NCBI RefSeq assembly: GCF_001598215.1
Contig: NZ_BCXJ01000007.1
Coordinates: 62,001-126,000, forward strand
Reading direction: 5' to 3'
DNA from: Shouchella clausii
GTDB taxonomy: Bacteria > Bacillota > Bacilli > Bacillales > Bacillaceae_D
DNA length: 64,000 bases
This document shows positions 1-7,943 of this stretch, in pieces; the first letter of the stretch is position 1; every line of letters starts with the position of its first letter. The notes under the pieces were generated by a model. The model had not been told where the DNA came from. It did not search any database and saw only the letters and a program-made list of their open reading frames with translations. Both the position numbers and the translations under genes were made by a program.

Positions 1-96
1 GCGGTCTCTACATCATTGGATGAAATTACCACTGGAATAAGAACGTACATTCGCATATAATACAAACAAATGTTCTTTTCAGAAGGGGTGTTTGTA

Positions 97-468
97 TTGA
101 AAAGCATGGATGACGTAAAGCAAGTGGTTTGGCGTAGCAACACATTGTGGGAAGGCATGCGGATGATGCTACCCGAACACAAGGAGCGCCTAATCCAACA
201 AGAAAAAGACGATTGGAAAGTCGAACTCCACGGCGAGTTAGATGACGACCAATGGTTTGAAATCGGCCTTGTTGTCATGGATGCATTAAAGCACACACTT
301 CTCGTTAAAATGACATATTGGGAAGACGGCTTTTATATCGACCGTGAATGTTACATATACAAGGTCGACCATGAAAACAAACGTGTTCGGATTGAGTACG
401 GGCCGTCTGATGACAGTGTGCGTGAGTGGATTAACATGCGTGTTATATACGATGTACAGCGTATATAA
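97..468 (+). CDS. YolD-like protein
   Basis: The 123-residue product matches the YolD-like family: W-x-G-M-x-M-M-L-P-E-H near the N-terminus, then an LDDDQW segment, an AL..TLLVKMTYW strand and a YWEDGF turn. YolD-type proteins are usually encoded next to a UvrX/YqjW-type Y-family DNA polymerase and are thought to assist it. Any such partner would lie left of the window. I chose the TTG at 97 because AGAAGGGG sits 8 bases upstream; an in-frame ATG at 70 has no ribosome binding site and an ATG at 106 is possible. A TATAAT box lies at 55-60. Confidence 0.75.
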   Translation: MKSMDDVKQVVWRSNTLWEGMRMMLPEHKERLIQQEKDDWKVELHGELDDDQWFEIGLVVMDALKHTLLVKMTYWEDGFYIDRECYIYKVDHENKRVRIEYGPSDDSVREWINMRVIYDVQRI

Positions 469-523
469 TTCCAGCAATCCCCTAAGGGTTCGCACCTCTA
501 TTTCGTTTTATAATTGAGTAGAG

Positions 524-1351
524 GTGATACCTATTTTTATTTCCCCTATGCTTTTGCACCGCATCGACGCACCATTGGCCAATGATTGGCTAACGGAGCT
601 AAAATTTGATGGGATTCGTTTGATTTTGTCCAAACACGATGGTGTGACACGGCTTTATACTCGGCACAATACCGAAGTGACAAATCGCTTTGCTGAACTA
701 TGCGCGAACGACTTGGCCGACGGCACCATATTGGACGGGGAATTGGTCGTACTAAACGACAAGGGTCATCCAGACTTAGAACAGATGATGGCCCGCTTTC
801 AATCAACCAAAAACAAGTTACCTATACAATTTGTAGTTTTTGACATTATTAAACACAAACACGTTTGGATGACCACTCTCCCCCTATCCAAACGCAAACA
901 AATACTTTCTGAGTCGTTGCTCCCTCACCCGCACATGACCGAGATAAGATGGATTGAAGGCCAAGCGGATGCGTACTATAATGCAGTTCGCGAGAAAGAC
1001 CTAGAAGGGATCGTCATAAAAAATCCCCGATCTACTTATCAGGTCAATAAACGCACTTCCGATTGGCTAAAAGTTATTAACTATAAGTATGCAGAAGGGT
1101 TAATAACCGCATACCGTAAAGCAGCGTTTGGTTTATTACTTGAGGGTTTTGAGGGGCAACATTGGGGCATTATGGAGCATATGCCTATTAAAGCACGCAG
1201 GGAGTTTTACGAAATTGCCAGGAGGCAGCATGTAAGCGAGAGCAAGAAGTTCGTCTTTTTAGAGACGCCGCTCCCCTGTAAAATTCGTTATAGACACATT
1301 ACAAGTAAGGGCTACCTTCATATCCCCACTTTTTTGGATTGGTTGATATGA
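524..1351 (+). CDS. ATP-dependent DNA ligase, SPbeta YoqV-like
   Basis: Short ATP-dependent DNA ligase of about 270 residues that seals nicks using ATP. The nucleotidyltransferase motifs appear in order: ELKFDG with the catalytic lysine near residue 27, a TRHNTEV segment, LDGELVV, VFDII, EGIVIK and DWLKVIN. The length equals that of the single-domain ligases of SPbeta-like phages. The start is uncertain: GTG at 524 is part of the apparent ribosome binding site GAGGTGAT, and translation may begin at a nearby ATT or ATA. A terminator follows at 1411-1442. It fits with the primase, polymerase and RecJ encoded 47-57 kb away as a self-supplied replication set. Confidence 0.88.
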   Translation: MIPIFISPMLLHRIDAPLANDWLTELKFDGIRLILSKHDGVTRLYTRHNTEVTNRFAELCANDLADGTILDGELVVLNDKGHPDLEQMMARFQSTKNKLPIQFVVFDIIKHKHVWMTTLPLSKRKQILSESLLPHPHMTEIRWIEGQADAYYNAVREKDLEGIVIKNPRSTYQVNKRTSDWLKVINYKYAEGLITAYRKAAFGLLLEGFEGQHWGIMEHMPIKARREFYEIARRQHVSESKKFVFLETPLPCKIRYRHITSKGYLHIPTFLDWLI

Positions 1352-1602
1352 AGGCTGTCGCATATAGATTTTAACAGTAACACATCTCGACTTGAGATTG
1401 GCTTGAAGTGGCATACTCGATTTCTTATGAGTATGCTTTTTTGCAGTTGATCGGCCAACTGCGGGTCGTATGCGTAAAAGGGCAAAGCGTGAGTTATGGT
1501 AAGGCGGTAAGAGTCACTTAAGTGGCTGGGCACGTGGTGTTTTTGAATCAGGTGAGCGTGAATGGTAAACAGCAGCGAATAAGCGGTTGCATTTCTATTC
1601 AT
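1318..1602 (-). CDS. Small HEPN-like protein, possible toxin
   Basis: 94-residue minus-strand ORF. It has an ideal AGGAGG ribosome binding site 7 bases before its ATG, which is the main reason to accept it. The C-terminal half reads QKSILIRNRVCHFKP, an R-x4-H motif of the kind that forms the active site of HEPN ribonucleases and Abi-like proteins. It starts 34 bp from, and points away from, the Panacea gene, a family that neutralises many unrelated toxins. Its 3' end overlaps the ligase by 34 bp, and a plus-strand terminator falls across the HEPN motif, which argues for some caution. Confidence 0.45.
   Translation of the reverse strand: MNRNATAYSLLFTIHAHLIQKHHVPSHLSDSYRLTITHALPFYAYDPQLADQLQKSILIRNRVCHFKPISSRDVLLLKSICDSLHINQSKKVGI
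1411..1442 (+). terminator. Intrinsic terminator after ligase
   Basis: GCATACTC pairs with GAGTATGC (8 bp) and six T follow. It lies inside the opposite-strand ORF 1318-1602. Confidence 0.6.
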
Positions 1603-1636
1603 GCCAAACCTCCTACAAAGAAAGGGGTATGAAAAA

Positions 1637-2179
1637 ATGGCTAATTATGATGCATTGACGGTCGCCAATTACGTAGTTTATCATGCATTAAATCATAAGA
1701 AGGGCATCTTGCATCTCAAGTTGCAAAAGATCCTTTACTTTATCGAAGCTCATTATTTGGTTGATCATGGAAAACCATTAATTGCGGAGCACTTTGAAAA
1801 ATGGAAGCTGGGTCCAGTCATTCCCGAGGTTTATCATGAATACAAAACCTTTGTGTCTCGCCCTATTACTAGAGTACCGCCTATACGCTCTGTTACATTT
1901 AATGAGGAGGCAGACGAATTTGAGTTTTCGGTAGAAAAATTCGATCCGGAGTCTGTAGATATAGGAGCTGCCGACAAAGAATTTATAGAACGCATAACTG
2001 ATCTGTATATTGAAGAAGACGCTTTTGATTTAGTCAAGAGGACACATAAGCATGAATTATGGTCCGACTATGAAAAAGAGATTATGGCTGGCGGCCATAG
2101 GTTCATTTATGAGAAAGAGGAGATGCGTGATTATTTCCTTTCTAGAAAAGATTTGTTGGAGGACACTAATGGTCGCTAA
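1637..2179 (+). CDS. Panacea-domain (DUF4065) antitoxin-like protein
   Basis: 180 residues with the Panacea signature: a LHLKLQKILYFIEAHYL helix near residues 25-41, then AEHFEKWKLGPVIPEVYHEY. Panacea proteins act as cytoplasmic antitoxins that bind diverse toxins, and phage versions are called GepA-like. The ATG at 1637 follows AAAGGGG by 9 bases; an in-frame ATG at 1601 overlaps the divergent gene's ribosome binding site and is less likely. No usual same-strand toxin follows, so the divergent HEPN-like ORF is the only nearby candidate partner. Confidence 0.8.
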   Translation: MANYDALTVANYVVYHALNHKKGILHLKLQKILYFIEAHYLVDHGKPLIAEHFEKWKLGPVIPEVYHEYKTFVSRPITRVPPIRSVTFNEEADEFEFSVEKFDPESVDIGAADKEFIERITDLYIEEDAFDLVKRTHKHELWSDYEKEIMAGGHRFIYEKEEMRDYFLSRKDLLEDTNGR

Positions 2180-2275
2180 GATAGGTATAAACTCAGTGTA
2201 ATAATCTATTCAAGAAATTGCCGCCCCTTCCTTTGTCTATATTTGTCGAACGATAATCCATGAAAGCCTTTTACA

Positions 2276-2322
2276 TGCGCTAGCGCACATGTTACATTAT
2301 AAATAAGAGATGCGCTAGCGCA
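2276..2322. promoter_or_regulatory. Two identical 12-bp palindromes flanking a promoter
   Basis: The perfect palindrome TGCGCTAGCGCA occurs at 2276-2287 and 2311-2322, 35 bp apart, and brackets the AT-rich TACATTATAAAT -10 region of the gene at 2337. A TTTACA -35 box overlaps the edge of the first copy. This is the layout of an autoregulated promoter, with the HTH protein encoded at 2337 as the obvious candidate repressor. Confidence 0.65.
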
Positions 2323-2336
2323 CAAGGAGGGTAAAA

Positions 2337-3074
2337 ATGAGCAGCTTAGAAAACATAATTGGCGTTGAAGAAGCAGCCCCACTTTTAGGCTTATCTCCTG
2401 GTACTCTAAAGAATTATTGTCGTGAACGGAAAATACAAGCAAAAAAGATCGGGCGGGATTGGGTACTCGATAAAACAAATTTACTTATCAATACGGGAGG
2501 AAGAAAAATGAGGGATATCCGAAGCTTAAATAATGTATTTTTTAACGGCATGATGTTGCATTCGGCAGCAGGAATAGACAGCAAAGAAAATAATATCTTT
2601 AGCTGTTTTTATGCCAATGTAACAGAAAGCCCACAGGAAAGCTCTAATCATTTCAGAGTGTATTGGGACTTAAATGGATTTTTTTCCGACGAAGAAAAAC
2701 AAAAATTTGACTGGCCAAACCCCCATGCAGCTTCATTAGTTGGGGACGACCAAAAAGAGAATACGATTGAGTATTTTTCCCAATACCCAGCGTTAAATAA
2801 AGAGCTGACTATTTACGATAGACAAATCAAAGTGTTAAGTCGACCAGTCCGTCAATCGCCCACCTCGTTTGATTTGATATACTGGGCATGCGCTATTGAT
2901 AATCAAGATCGTGTTTATAAAGTCTATTGGAATGTAATCAACTTACATGAACCTTTTAAAATCGAAATGACAGTAGACAAAAAAAGGTATTGCAAAAAAT
3001 GTCTGCAACATTGGGGGCTCAACAACCGCCCATGCGTGGATGAAGCTGGCCATGAGTATGTGCGTAATCAATAA
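2337..3074 (+). CDS. Excisionase/MerR-type HTH protein with C-terminal zinc-binding segment
   Basis: 245 residues. The first 50 form a MerR/excisionase-like helix-turn-helix (VEEAAPLLGLSPGTLKNYC ... KIGRDWVLD). The remainder is unrecognised, with aromatic-rich strands and a final C-x2-C ... C ... H cluster (YCKKC, PCVDEAGH) that could bind zinc. AAGGAGGG precedes the ATG. It sits directly behind the twin TGCGCTAGCGCA palindromes, so it probably controls its own promoter. The large C-terminal domain suggests it also senses a ligand or partner; that part is inference. Confidence 0.65.
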   Translation: MSSLENIIGVEEAAPLLGLSPGTLKNYCRERKIQAKKIGRDWVLDKTNLLINTGGRKMRDIRSLNNVFFNGMMLHSAAGIDSKENNIFSCFYANVTESPQESSNHFRVYWDLNGFFSDEEKQKFDWPNPHAASLVGDDQKENTIEYFSQYPALNKELTIYDRQIKVLSRPVRQSPTSFDLIYWACAIDNQDRVYKVYWNVINLHEPFKIEMTVDKKRYCKKCLQHWGLNNRPCVDEAGHEYVRNQ

Positions 3075-3120
3075 AAGATCAACACCAACAAACTTATATT
3101 ATTATGGAGGGCTTTAATCT

Positions 3121-3648
3121 ATGAACACACAAAAACTTGAAGTTGGACAAGTCTCCCCTTTTCCCAGCCAGCTAGGGCCATCACTCAATTATACAGGCAA
3201 CGGATTTGATTTAGTCATCAATCTGCCGGACTTAACACCAAGGGAAATCTCTTCTTATAAGAACGGCCCCTACCGCTTTGAATTACTTGAAAAAAATCAA
3301 CTAATGATCATGCTCTTCGAGTTTAAACCCGGTTGTCCTTTGTCAGATGCACCGTTTCACATGAGCCAATACCCAGATGACCGAGCGGCTAATTTACCCG
3401 AAACCATTGAAGATGGGCAAGGTTTTGCCCTACAGATCATTGTCATCGAGCAGCGCAGTCAAAAGATTAAGGCCTTACGGACGATTGGGTTGCCGACAAA
3501 GTTTTCCCGTGACTTACTTGATGTATGTCGTAAACAATTAAAGCACCCTCTGTCCAAAAGTGAGTATGACGAAGCGGTTAATCAAACTTTCAAGAATTAT
3601 ACAACTCGACAACTTGCTCGTTATTCTTTCAGTAAAGCAAAAGGTTAA
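3121..3648 (+). CDS. Hypothetical protein, 175 aa
   Basis: Not recognised. The ATG follows TGGAGGG by about 10 bases, spacing to the previous gene is short, and an intrinsic terminator follows, so it ends a transcription unit. The product is soluble and mixed alpha/beta, without signal peptide or membrane segment, and has a basic, tyrosine-rich C-terminus. No catalytic motif is visible. Confidence 0.7.
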   Translation: MNTQKLEVGQVSPFPSQLGPSLNYTGNGFDLVINLPDLTPREISSYKNGPYRFELLEKNQLMIMLFEFKPGCPLSDAPFHMSQYPDDRAANLPETIEDGQGFALQIIVIEQRSQKIKALRTIGLPTKFSRDLLDVCRKQLKHPLSKSEYDEAVNQTFKNYTTRQLARYSFSKAKG

Positions 3649-3666
3649 TTATATTGAATTCAGCTA

Positions 3667-3692
3667 AAGAGGTCTCGAAAGGCCTCTTTTTC
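3667..3692 (+). terminator. Intrinsic terminator
   Basis: AAGAGG/CCTCTT stem followed by a T-rich run. Confidence 0.6.
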
Positions 3693-3724
3693 TCTTAAAT
3701 TGATAAAATAAGGAGGAACTATAA

Positions 3725-4411
3725 ATGAACGCAGCCATCGAAAGGATTAAGCAGTATTATGGCTTTCGCCTAGAAACTAATCCAGACACTTTGTTCGTAG
3801 TCGCTAAAGGGAAGGAGGAAAAAAGAATTCTACAAGCCGATCGCGATTTTTACTTCACTTTTGGACATAAAGGCGATGTGAAAGATTTGTTAAATCAAGG
3901 CTTAGCGGTCAGCATTAATTGTCTTGACCTCTATGCCCACCTTTTCGAATGGAGCGAAGAAGAATTATTCGAAGCTCGTCACAAAATGGAGCGCTCCGCC
4001 TACGAAACCATTCAAAAGATTGAACAGGCGGCAGGGTTATCGGCATTCAAGTATGCAGATGAACCTGTTACGCTCCAAAATATGGAGCAAGTAAAAATGA
4101 ACTATGAAGAGGCTGAACTTGGACAACTTGACGACAAATGGGTTGTGCAAGATTATAGAAGCAACGGGATTGATGACACGTGGGTAGCCCTATATTACTT
4201 TTCAAGCAAGCCAACTCAGTCACAGATTGATCTAGCATACGAGATCAACGAAATCAAAATCGGTATACAAATCTATGGCCACCCCACTTCTTTTCATTAT
4301 GAGGACTTATCGCCTAGCGGGCGGAGGGTTCATATTTCAGAACTGAAGGGTGCGCCGATGGAGATTTGCCGGCAATTCGCAAATAAATATGTTAGAGAGG
4401 AAGATGAATGA
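3725..4411 (+). CDS. Hypothetical protein, family A copy 1 of duplicated cassette
   Basis: 228 residues, not recognised. It is clearly paralogous to the product at 5569-6213: both share a DLYAHLFEW/EIYRHFYKW block, an ELGQLDDKWVV/DLGYSQGRWIV block, a DDTWVALYYFSSKPTQSQID-like block, and a similar C-terminus. AAGGAGGAA precedes the ATG. The stop overlaps the next start (ATGA), so the two genes are probably translationally coupled. No membrane segment or known catalytic motif. Confidence 0.7.
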   Translation: MNAAIERIKQYYGFRLETNPDTLFVVAKGKEEKRILQADRDFYFTFGHKGDVKDLLNQGLAVSINCLDLYAHLFEWSEEELFEARHKMERSAYETIQKIEQAAGLSAFKYADEPVTLQNMEQVKMNYEEAELGQLDDKWVVQDYRSNGIDDTWVALYYFSSKPTQSQIDLAYEINEIKIGIQIYGHPTSFHYEDLSPSGRRVHISELKGAPMEICRQFANKYVREEDE

Positions 4412-5040
4412 TGGTGTTAGAAGGATCTGAAAAACAGGTCGCCTGGGGGCTCGAAATTAAAAAGGATGTCTTAGAAGTATTTGAATCTGCTAAACCCTTT
4501 TTGACCAAGAAAATCGAAGATAAATGCCGGGGAAACCAAAGCAAGTTAGAAGGTCGTCTCGCTGAATTGCAATACTACGAAAATCTTATTAAAAACGAAA
4601 CTAGCGCCGCATTTTTTATTGACAATTTCGGCCGCATGTTCCGCAAGGCAACTAAATCCCAATACCGCGACTTATACCTAACTGATTTATCTATTGTTAT
4701 GTGCTCGGCGCTAGGGAGTATTGCACAGAACGATGATTCAAACCAGTTTAAAGGGCTTGTTGCTCAATACCTAATTAAGGCGTACGAAGAGTACAAATAC
4801 AGTAGCTCTATGAAAATGAAATCTATTTATATAAAAGCAATCAATTGGGCGGAAAAATTTGAAGAAGTGGACGGAAGCTATTACGACTATGTAGCCAATG
4901 TTTACGCCACGTCTAAAGAAAAGAAAAAAGAGATCATTGACGAACTGTTGAGAAAAAGTTGGCGAAAGATAAACACAAACAACGACATAATCGTTTTTGA
5001 AAAAGACAAACATATCATTCGACTTTATAGACTTTATTAA
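4408..5040 (+). CDS. Hypothetical protein, family B copy 1 of duplicated cassette
   Basis: 210 residues, helical. The N-terminus has a GSEKQVAW segment, a motif that recurs at the start of many phage and plasmid proteins of unknown function. It is the full-length paralog of the shorter product at 5114-5491; they share the EVFESAKP, FFIDNFGRMF/FFIDHFGYMF and YLIKAYEEYKYS blocks. The start overlaps the upstream stop. No enzyme motif is visible. Confidence 0.7.
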   Translation: MMVLEGSEKQVAWGLEIKKDVLEVFESAKPFLTKKIEDKCRGNQSKLEGRLAELQYYENLIKNETSAAFFIDNFGRMFRKATKSQYRDLYLTDLSIVMCSALGSIAQNDDSNQFKGLVAQYLIKAYEEYKYSSSMKMKSIYIKAINWAEKFEEVDGSYYDYVANVYATSKEKKKEIIDELLRKSWRKINTNNDIIVFEKDKHIIRLYRLY

Positions 5041-5058
5041 AAGCAGGAGGGGATATAG

Positions 5059-5088
5059 ATGCAGCCCACTCCCCCCCTTGTGAGTTAA
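5059..5088 (+). CDS. Possible 9-residue leader peptide
   Basis: ATG with an excellent GCAGGAGGGG site encodes MQPTPPLVS and stops 25 bases before the next gene. The clustered prolines could stall ribosomes. It may instead be the remnant start of a deleted gene. Confidence 0.25.
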   Translation: MQPTPPLVS

Positions 5089-5113
5089 TAAAAATGGTAA
5101 GGAGCGATACGTA

Positions 5114-5491
5114 ATGTCGTTAGAGGGTACTGAAAAACAAATTGCTTGGGCCAATGATATAAAAAAAGATGTCCTAGAAGTTTTTGAATCTGCTAAACCT
5201 CTCTTAATCAAAAAGGCTGAAGATGAAGAGGATCTTGCGGAGCTGAAATACTACGAGAAATTGCTAAATGAAGAAAAAAGGGCAAAATTCTTTATCGATC
5301 ATTTCGGTTATATGTTCACAAAAACCGATAAAGCATACCGTGACACATACCTAACCAATTTATCTATCGTAATGTGTAAGGTACTTAGAAGCATTGCCCA
5401 ACATGACAAATCAAATAATTTCGTCGGTATTGTTGCCCAAGATCTAATTGGTGCTTACGAAGAGTACAAATACAGTGATCTAAGACAGTAA
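5114..5491 (+). CDS. Hypothetical protein, family B copy 2 (C-terminally shortened)
   Basis: 125 residues. The sequence follows the protein at 4408-5040 from its GTEKQIAW start to the AYEEYKYS block, then ends, lacking the last 70 or so residues. AAGGAGCG precedes the ATG. It precedes a family A copy, so gene order is A-B then B'-A', which suggests a local duplication followed by rearrangement or truncation. Confidence 0.65.
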   Translation: MSLEGTEKQIAWANDIKKDVLEVFESAKPLLIKKAEDEEDLAELKYYEKLLNEEKRAKFFIDHFGYMFTKTDKAYRDTYLTNLSIVMCKVLRSIAQHDKSNNFVGIVAQDLIGAYEEYKYSDLRQ

Positions 5492-5568
5492 TGGGTTTAT
5501 TTAAACGTTTGATTAAAACAAATCCATAAGGGTAGTAACGCCTTCTTAGATAGAAAGGAGAATGCACC

Positions 5569-6213
5569 ATGGACAAAAACACTTTTGATAAACTTGCAAA
5601 AGACTACCAAATTAAAGAACAGTTTAGAGGTCATCTAGTTGCACTTAATGACGGGGAGGAAAAGTCTATCCTTCCAAATGATAAACCTCTCCACTTTGCA
5701 ATTAATCGACCTGTTGACCGTAACAATTTAGAAGAAGAAGTAAAGAAAGGCAACGTATTAAAGACCGACGGACTAGAGATTTATCGCCATTTTTATAAAT
5801 GGGATGACGATACGTATTTTGAGAAAAAATACCGAATGTCGCGGAAAATGCACCATGTTATTCAATCCATTATGGATAGTGTGCATTTAATTGATGTGAA
5901 AAGCGTCGATGACCCCATCCCCCTCGAATATAAAGAAAAAATCAAAATCGGCTTCAAAGAACAAGATCTAGGATATTCCCAAGGTCGTTGGATTGTTGAG
6001 GAGTTAAAAAGCGACTTTGATGACGTGTGGGTTAATCAGTACATTTTCTCCCAAAAACCCACCCAAAAGGATATTGATGTGGCAATCGAAGTTCATGCCA
6101 TCAAAATCCAAATTAAGTATAGCGGTATGGCGACATATTATCATTTTTTAGAGGAGTTAACGGGGACTCCAGAGGAAATAAAGAAACAATTCATAAGCGT
6201 CTATTTCGATTAG
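5569..6213 (+). CDS. Hypothetical protein, family A copy 2
   Basis: 214 residues, paralog of the product at 3725-4411 and of unknown function. The two align along their length, with the best blocks around the YRHFYKW segment and the SQKPTQKDID segment. AAAGGAG lies before the ATG. The divergence shows the duplication is not recent. Confidence 0.7.
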   Translation: MDKNTFDKLAKDYQIKEQFRGHLVALNDGEEKSILPNDKPLHFAINRPVDRNNLEEEVKKGNVLKTDGLEIYRHFYKWDDDTYFEKKYRMSRKMHHVIQSIMDSVHLIDVKSVDDPIPLEYKEKIKIGFKEQDLGYSQGRWIVEELKSDFDDVWVNQYIFSQKPTQKDIDVAIEVHAIKIQIKYSGMATYYHFLEELTGTPEEIKKQFISVYFD

Positions 6214-6250
6214 ATCATAGTTAAACACATGTTTAGTGAGGCGTATCTTA

Positions 6251-6898
6251 ATGGGAGGTAAACGCATAACAAACCTAGTCGGACAAGAATTTGGCCGCCT
6301 AAAAGTAAAAAAAGAAGTAGAAAAAAGAAATGGCAAAAGATACTTTCTGTGTGAGTGTAAGTGTGGTAAATCTAAGATCATCCAATTAAATTCCCTAAGA
6401 CATAGGAATGTCAAATCTTGTGGGTGTTTGATTGGAGAAAAAGCAACTCAAACCCACACAAAAGATTTAGCCGGTAAACGTTTCGGCCGCCTGGTAGCGG
6501 TCGAAATAATCGGTAAAGATAATAAGAAAAACATAAATATTTGGCGATGCAGATGCGATTGCGAAACTCTAATTGATGTAAGAGTAGATCGCCTTACATC
6601 ATTAGAGACACAATCCTGCGGCTGCCTTAAAAAAGAACAAGATGAAACAAATCTCTTACGTAAAGACCGAGATTATGTAGATGGTCAAAACATTTATTTG
6701 ATAAATGACACGCTTTACAAAAATAACACTAGCGGTGTTAGAGGTGTATCTTTTGATAAAAAATCTGGTAAGTGGAGAGCGTACATTAGAGTAAAAAACA
6801 AACAAACGGAGTTAGGGCTTTTTGCAGATAAACAAGATGCAATCAAAGCACGATTGCAGGCAGAAGAAAAATATCACAAACCGTATAAAAATAGATAG
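6251..6898 (+). CDS. Zinc-finger/AP2-type DNA-binding protein, homing-endonuclease-like
   Basis: 215 residues in three parts. Two tandem copies of a module begin GQEFGRLKV / GKRFGRLVA and carry C-x-C-x-C plus SCGCL cysteine clusters, likely zinc-binding. A C-terminal AP2-like domain follows (NTSGVRGVSFDKKSGKWRAY ... GLFADKQDAI). Such combinations are common in phage AP2/HNH homing-endonuclease relatives; no HNH catalytic core is visible, so DNA binding is better supported than cleavage. I chose ATG 6251 behind GTGAGG over an in-frame GTG at 6236. A hairpin terminator overlaps the stop. Confidence 0.75.
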   Translation: MGGKRITNLVGQEFGRLKVKKEVEKRNGKRYFLCECKCGKSKIIQLNSLRHRNVKSCGCLIGEKATQTHTKDLAGKRFGRLVAVEIIGKDNKKNINIWRCRCDCETLIDVRVDRLTSLETQSCGCLKKEQDETNLLRKDRDYVDGQNIYLINDTLYKNNTSGVRGVSFDKKSGKWRAYIRVKNKQTELGLFADKQDAIKARLQAEEKYHKPYKNR

Positions 6899-6920
6899 CT
6901 CGCTTCGGTGGGCTTTTTCT
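6897..6920 (+). terminator. Intrinsic terminator
   Basis: AGCTCGC-TTCG-GTGGGCT hairpin with UUCG-type loop, then five T. Confidence 0.6.
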
Positions 6921-6972
6921 ATGCGACAAGTTCGCACTTAACTGTATCTTTTTATAACTGGAGGAATGCGAA

Positions 6973-7218
6973 ATGCTTGTTGAAGTTGACTTTATTTCTG
7001 TTTGGAATAGCGGATTCGAAGTAGAGACAAAAGCAACACTAAACACACAAACAAATGAATTAACAGAAATTCATTCATATGAGGGCGAACTGATCGATGC
7101 AGAAGGCGATGAATTGGAGCATTTTGAAGGTCAATATATAGAATTTGCCGGAAAGCGATTTTCAGTAGAAGAAACGAATGGTAAGTACATTGCCAATGTG
7201 CCTAAAAATGATATTTAA
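6973..7218 (+). CDS. Small acidic hypothetical protein, 81 aa
   Basis: Strongly acidic, beta-rich protein of unknown function. CTGGAGGAA precedes the ATG. The first third of its gene has a decayed copy at 7483-7560, which shows an old duplication here. Confidence 0.6.
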   Translation: MLVEVDFISVWNSGFEVETKATLNTQTNELTEIHSYEGELIDAEGDELEHFEGQYIEFAGKRFSVEETNGKYIANVPKNDI

Positions 7219-7344
7219 ACTGAAACATCCAATGGAGAGCAATCGTGCTCCGTCTTCCCCCTATTGATTAAATCCTACGCCTTACCGACAAGAGACTATT
7301 AAAAAGGAATAAATCGCTCAAACAAATCATTATATAATTAAGGG

Positions 7345-7399
7345 GAAGCCGATGGACAATTAAGAAGCTGGGTGTCAACTCTTGGTACCCTCTTCCCTT
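7345..7399 (+). ncRNA. Possible short untranslated RNA ending in a terminator
   Basis: TATAAT at 7333-7338, about 25 bases of sequence without a start codon context, then a GGGT..CAA/TTG..ACCC hairpin at 7364-7390 followed by TTTTTT. No clear -35 box. It could also be the terminated end of the upstream transcript. Confidence 0.3.
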
Positions 7400-7434
7400 T
7401 TTTCGTTAAATTTTAGACCCTCGCACAACACCAC

Positions 7435-7480
7435 AAAAGCCTGATCTCTCGTTCACAACATCGAGAAATTAGGCTTTTTT
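7435..7480. terminator. Bidirectional terminator
   Basis: AAAGCCTGAT..CTCG pairs with CGAG..ATTAGGCTTTT; A and T runs on both sides allow function in both directions. Confidence 0.6.
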
Positions 7481-7482
7481 AG

Positions 7483-7560
7483 TTTGGAATGGTGGATCGA
7501 GGTAGAACAAAAACGACACTAGGCCCTCAAAACATATTAACAAAAATCCATTCATTCTCC
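7483..7560 (+). pseudogene. Decayed partial copy of the gene at 6973
   Basis: About 75 bases align with 7000-7080: both read TTTGGAAT, then GGAT..CGA.GTAGA.ACAAAA..., and both end in a CATTCAT stretch. The copy has indels and no start codon or ribosome binding site, so it is a relic. Confidence 0.5.
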
Positions 7561-7591
7561 TCTATATTAATAAAGCAAAGGTGGGCTTTAC

Positions 7592-7831
7592 ATGCAGTTA
7601 GAAATAAAGAAAATTGACGGACTAAAATGGAAAACGGAACATCCAGATTATGACTACCTTGTTTGCAAAGGATACGCTTTATATAGCAAAGAAAAAGGAT
7701 ATTTAGGCTTCAACAGCGAAACGCCTTATACACCCAATGGAGGAAAAGCAACGCTTCAATCGATCATAGATGCAGGTGGGTTAATTCACTATGATGATGT
7801 ATATTGGATTAAGCCAATACGATCATCTTAG
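7592..7831 (+). CDS. Hypothetical protein, 79 aa
   Basis: Not recognised. AAAGGTGGG precedes the ATG. Tyrosine- and lysine-rich, soluble. A terminator at 7906-7943 serves this gene and the convergent gene. Confidence 0.6.
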   Translation: MQLEIKKIDGLKWKTEHPDYDYLVCKGYALYSKEKGYLGFNSETPYTPNGGKATLQSIIDAGGLIHYDDVYWIKPIRSS

Positions 7832-7905
7832 TATAATAACCAGTCTGATGGTTGAAATGTGGTGTGAAATTGGCTACCACAACAAAGCGGTATGACAAAA
7901 AGAAA

Positions 7906-7943
7906 ACTCCTGCTTCTCTCAGTGAGTGACAGGAGTCTTTTTT
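7906..7943. terminator. Bidirectional terminator between convergent genes
   Basis: ACTCCTG/CAGGAGT stem with T run on the plus strand and A run before it. Confidence 0.6.
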
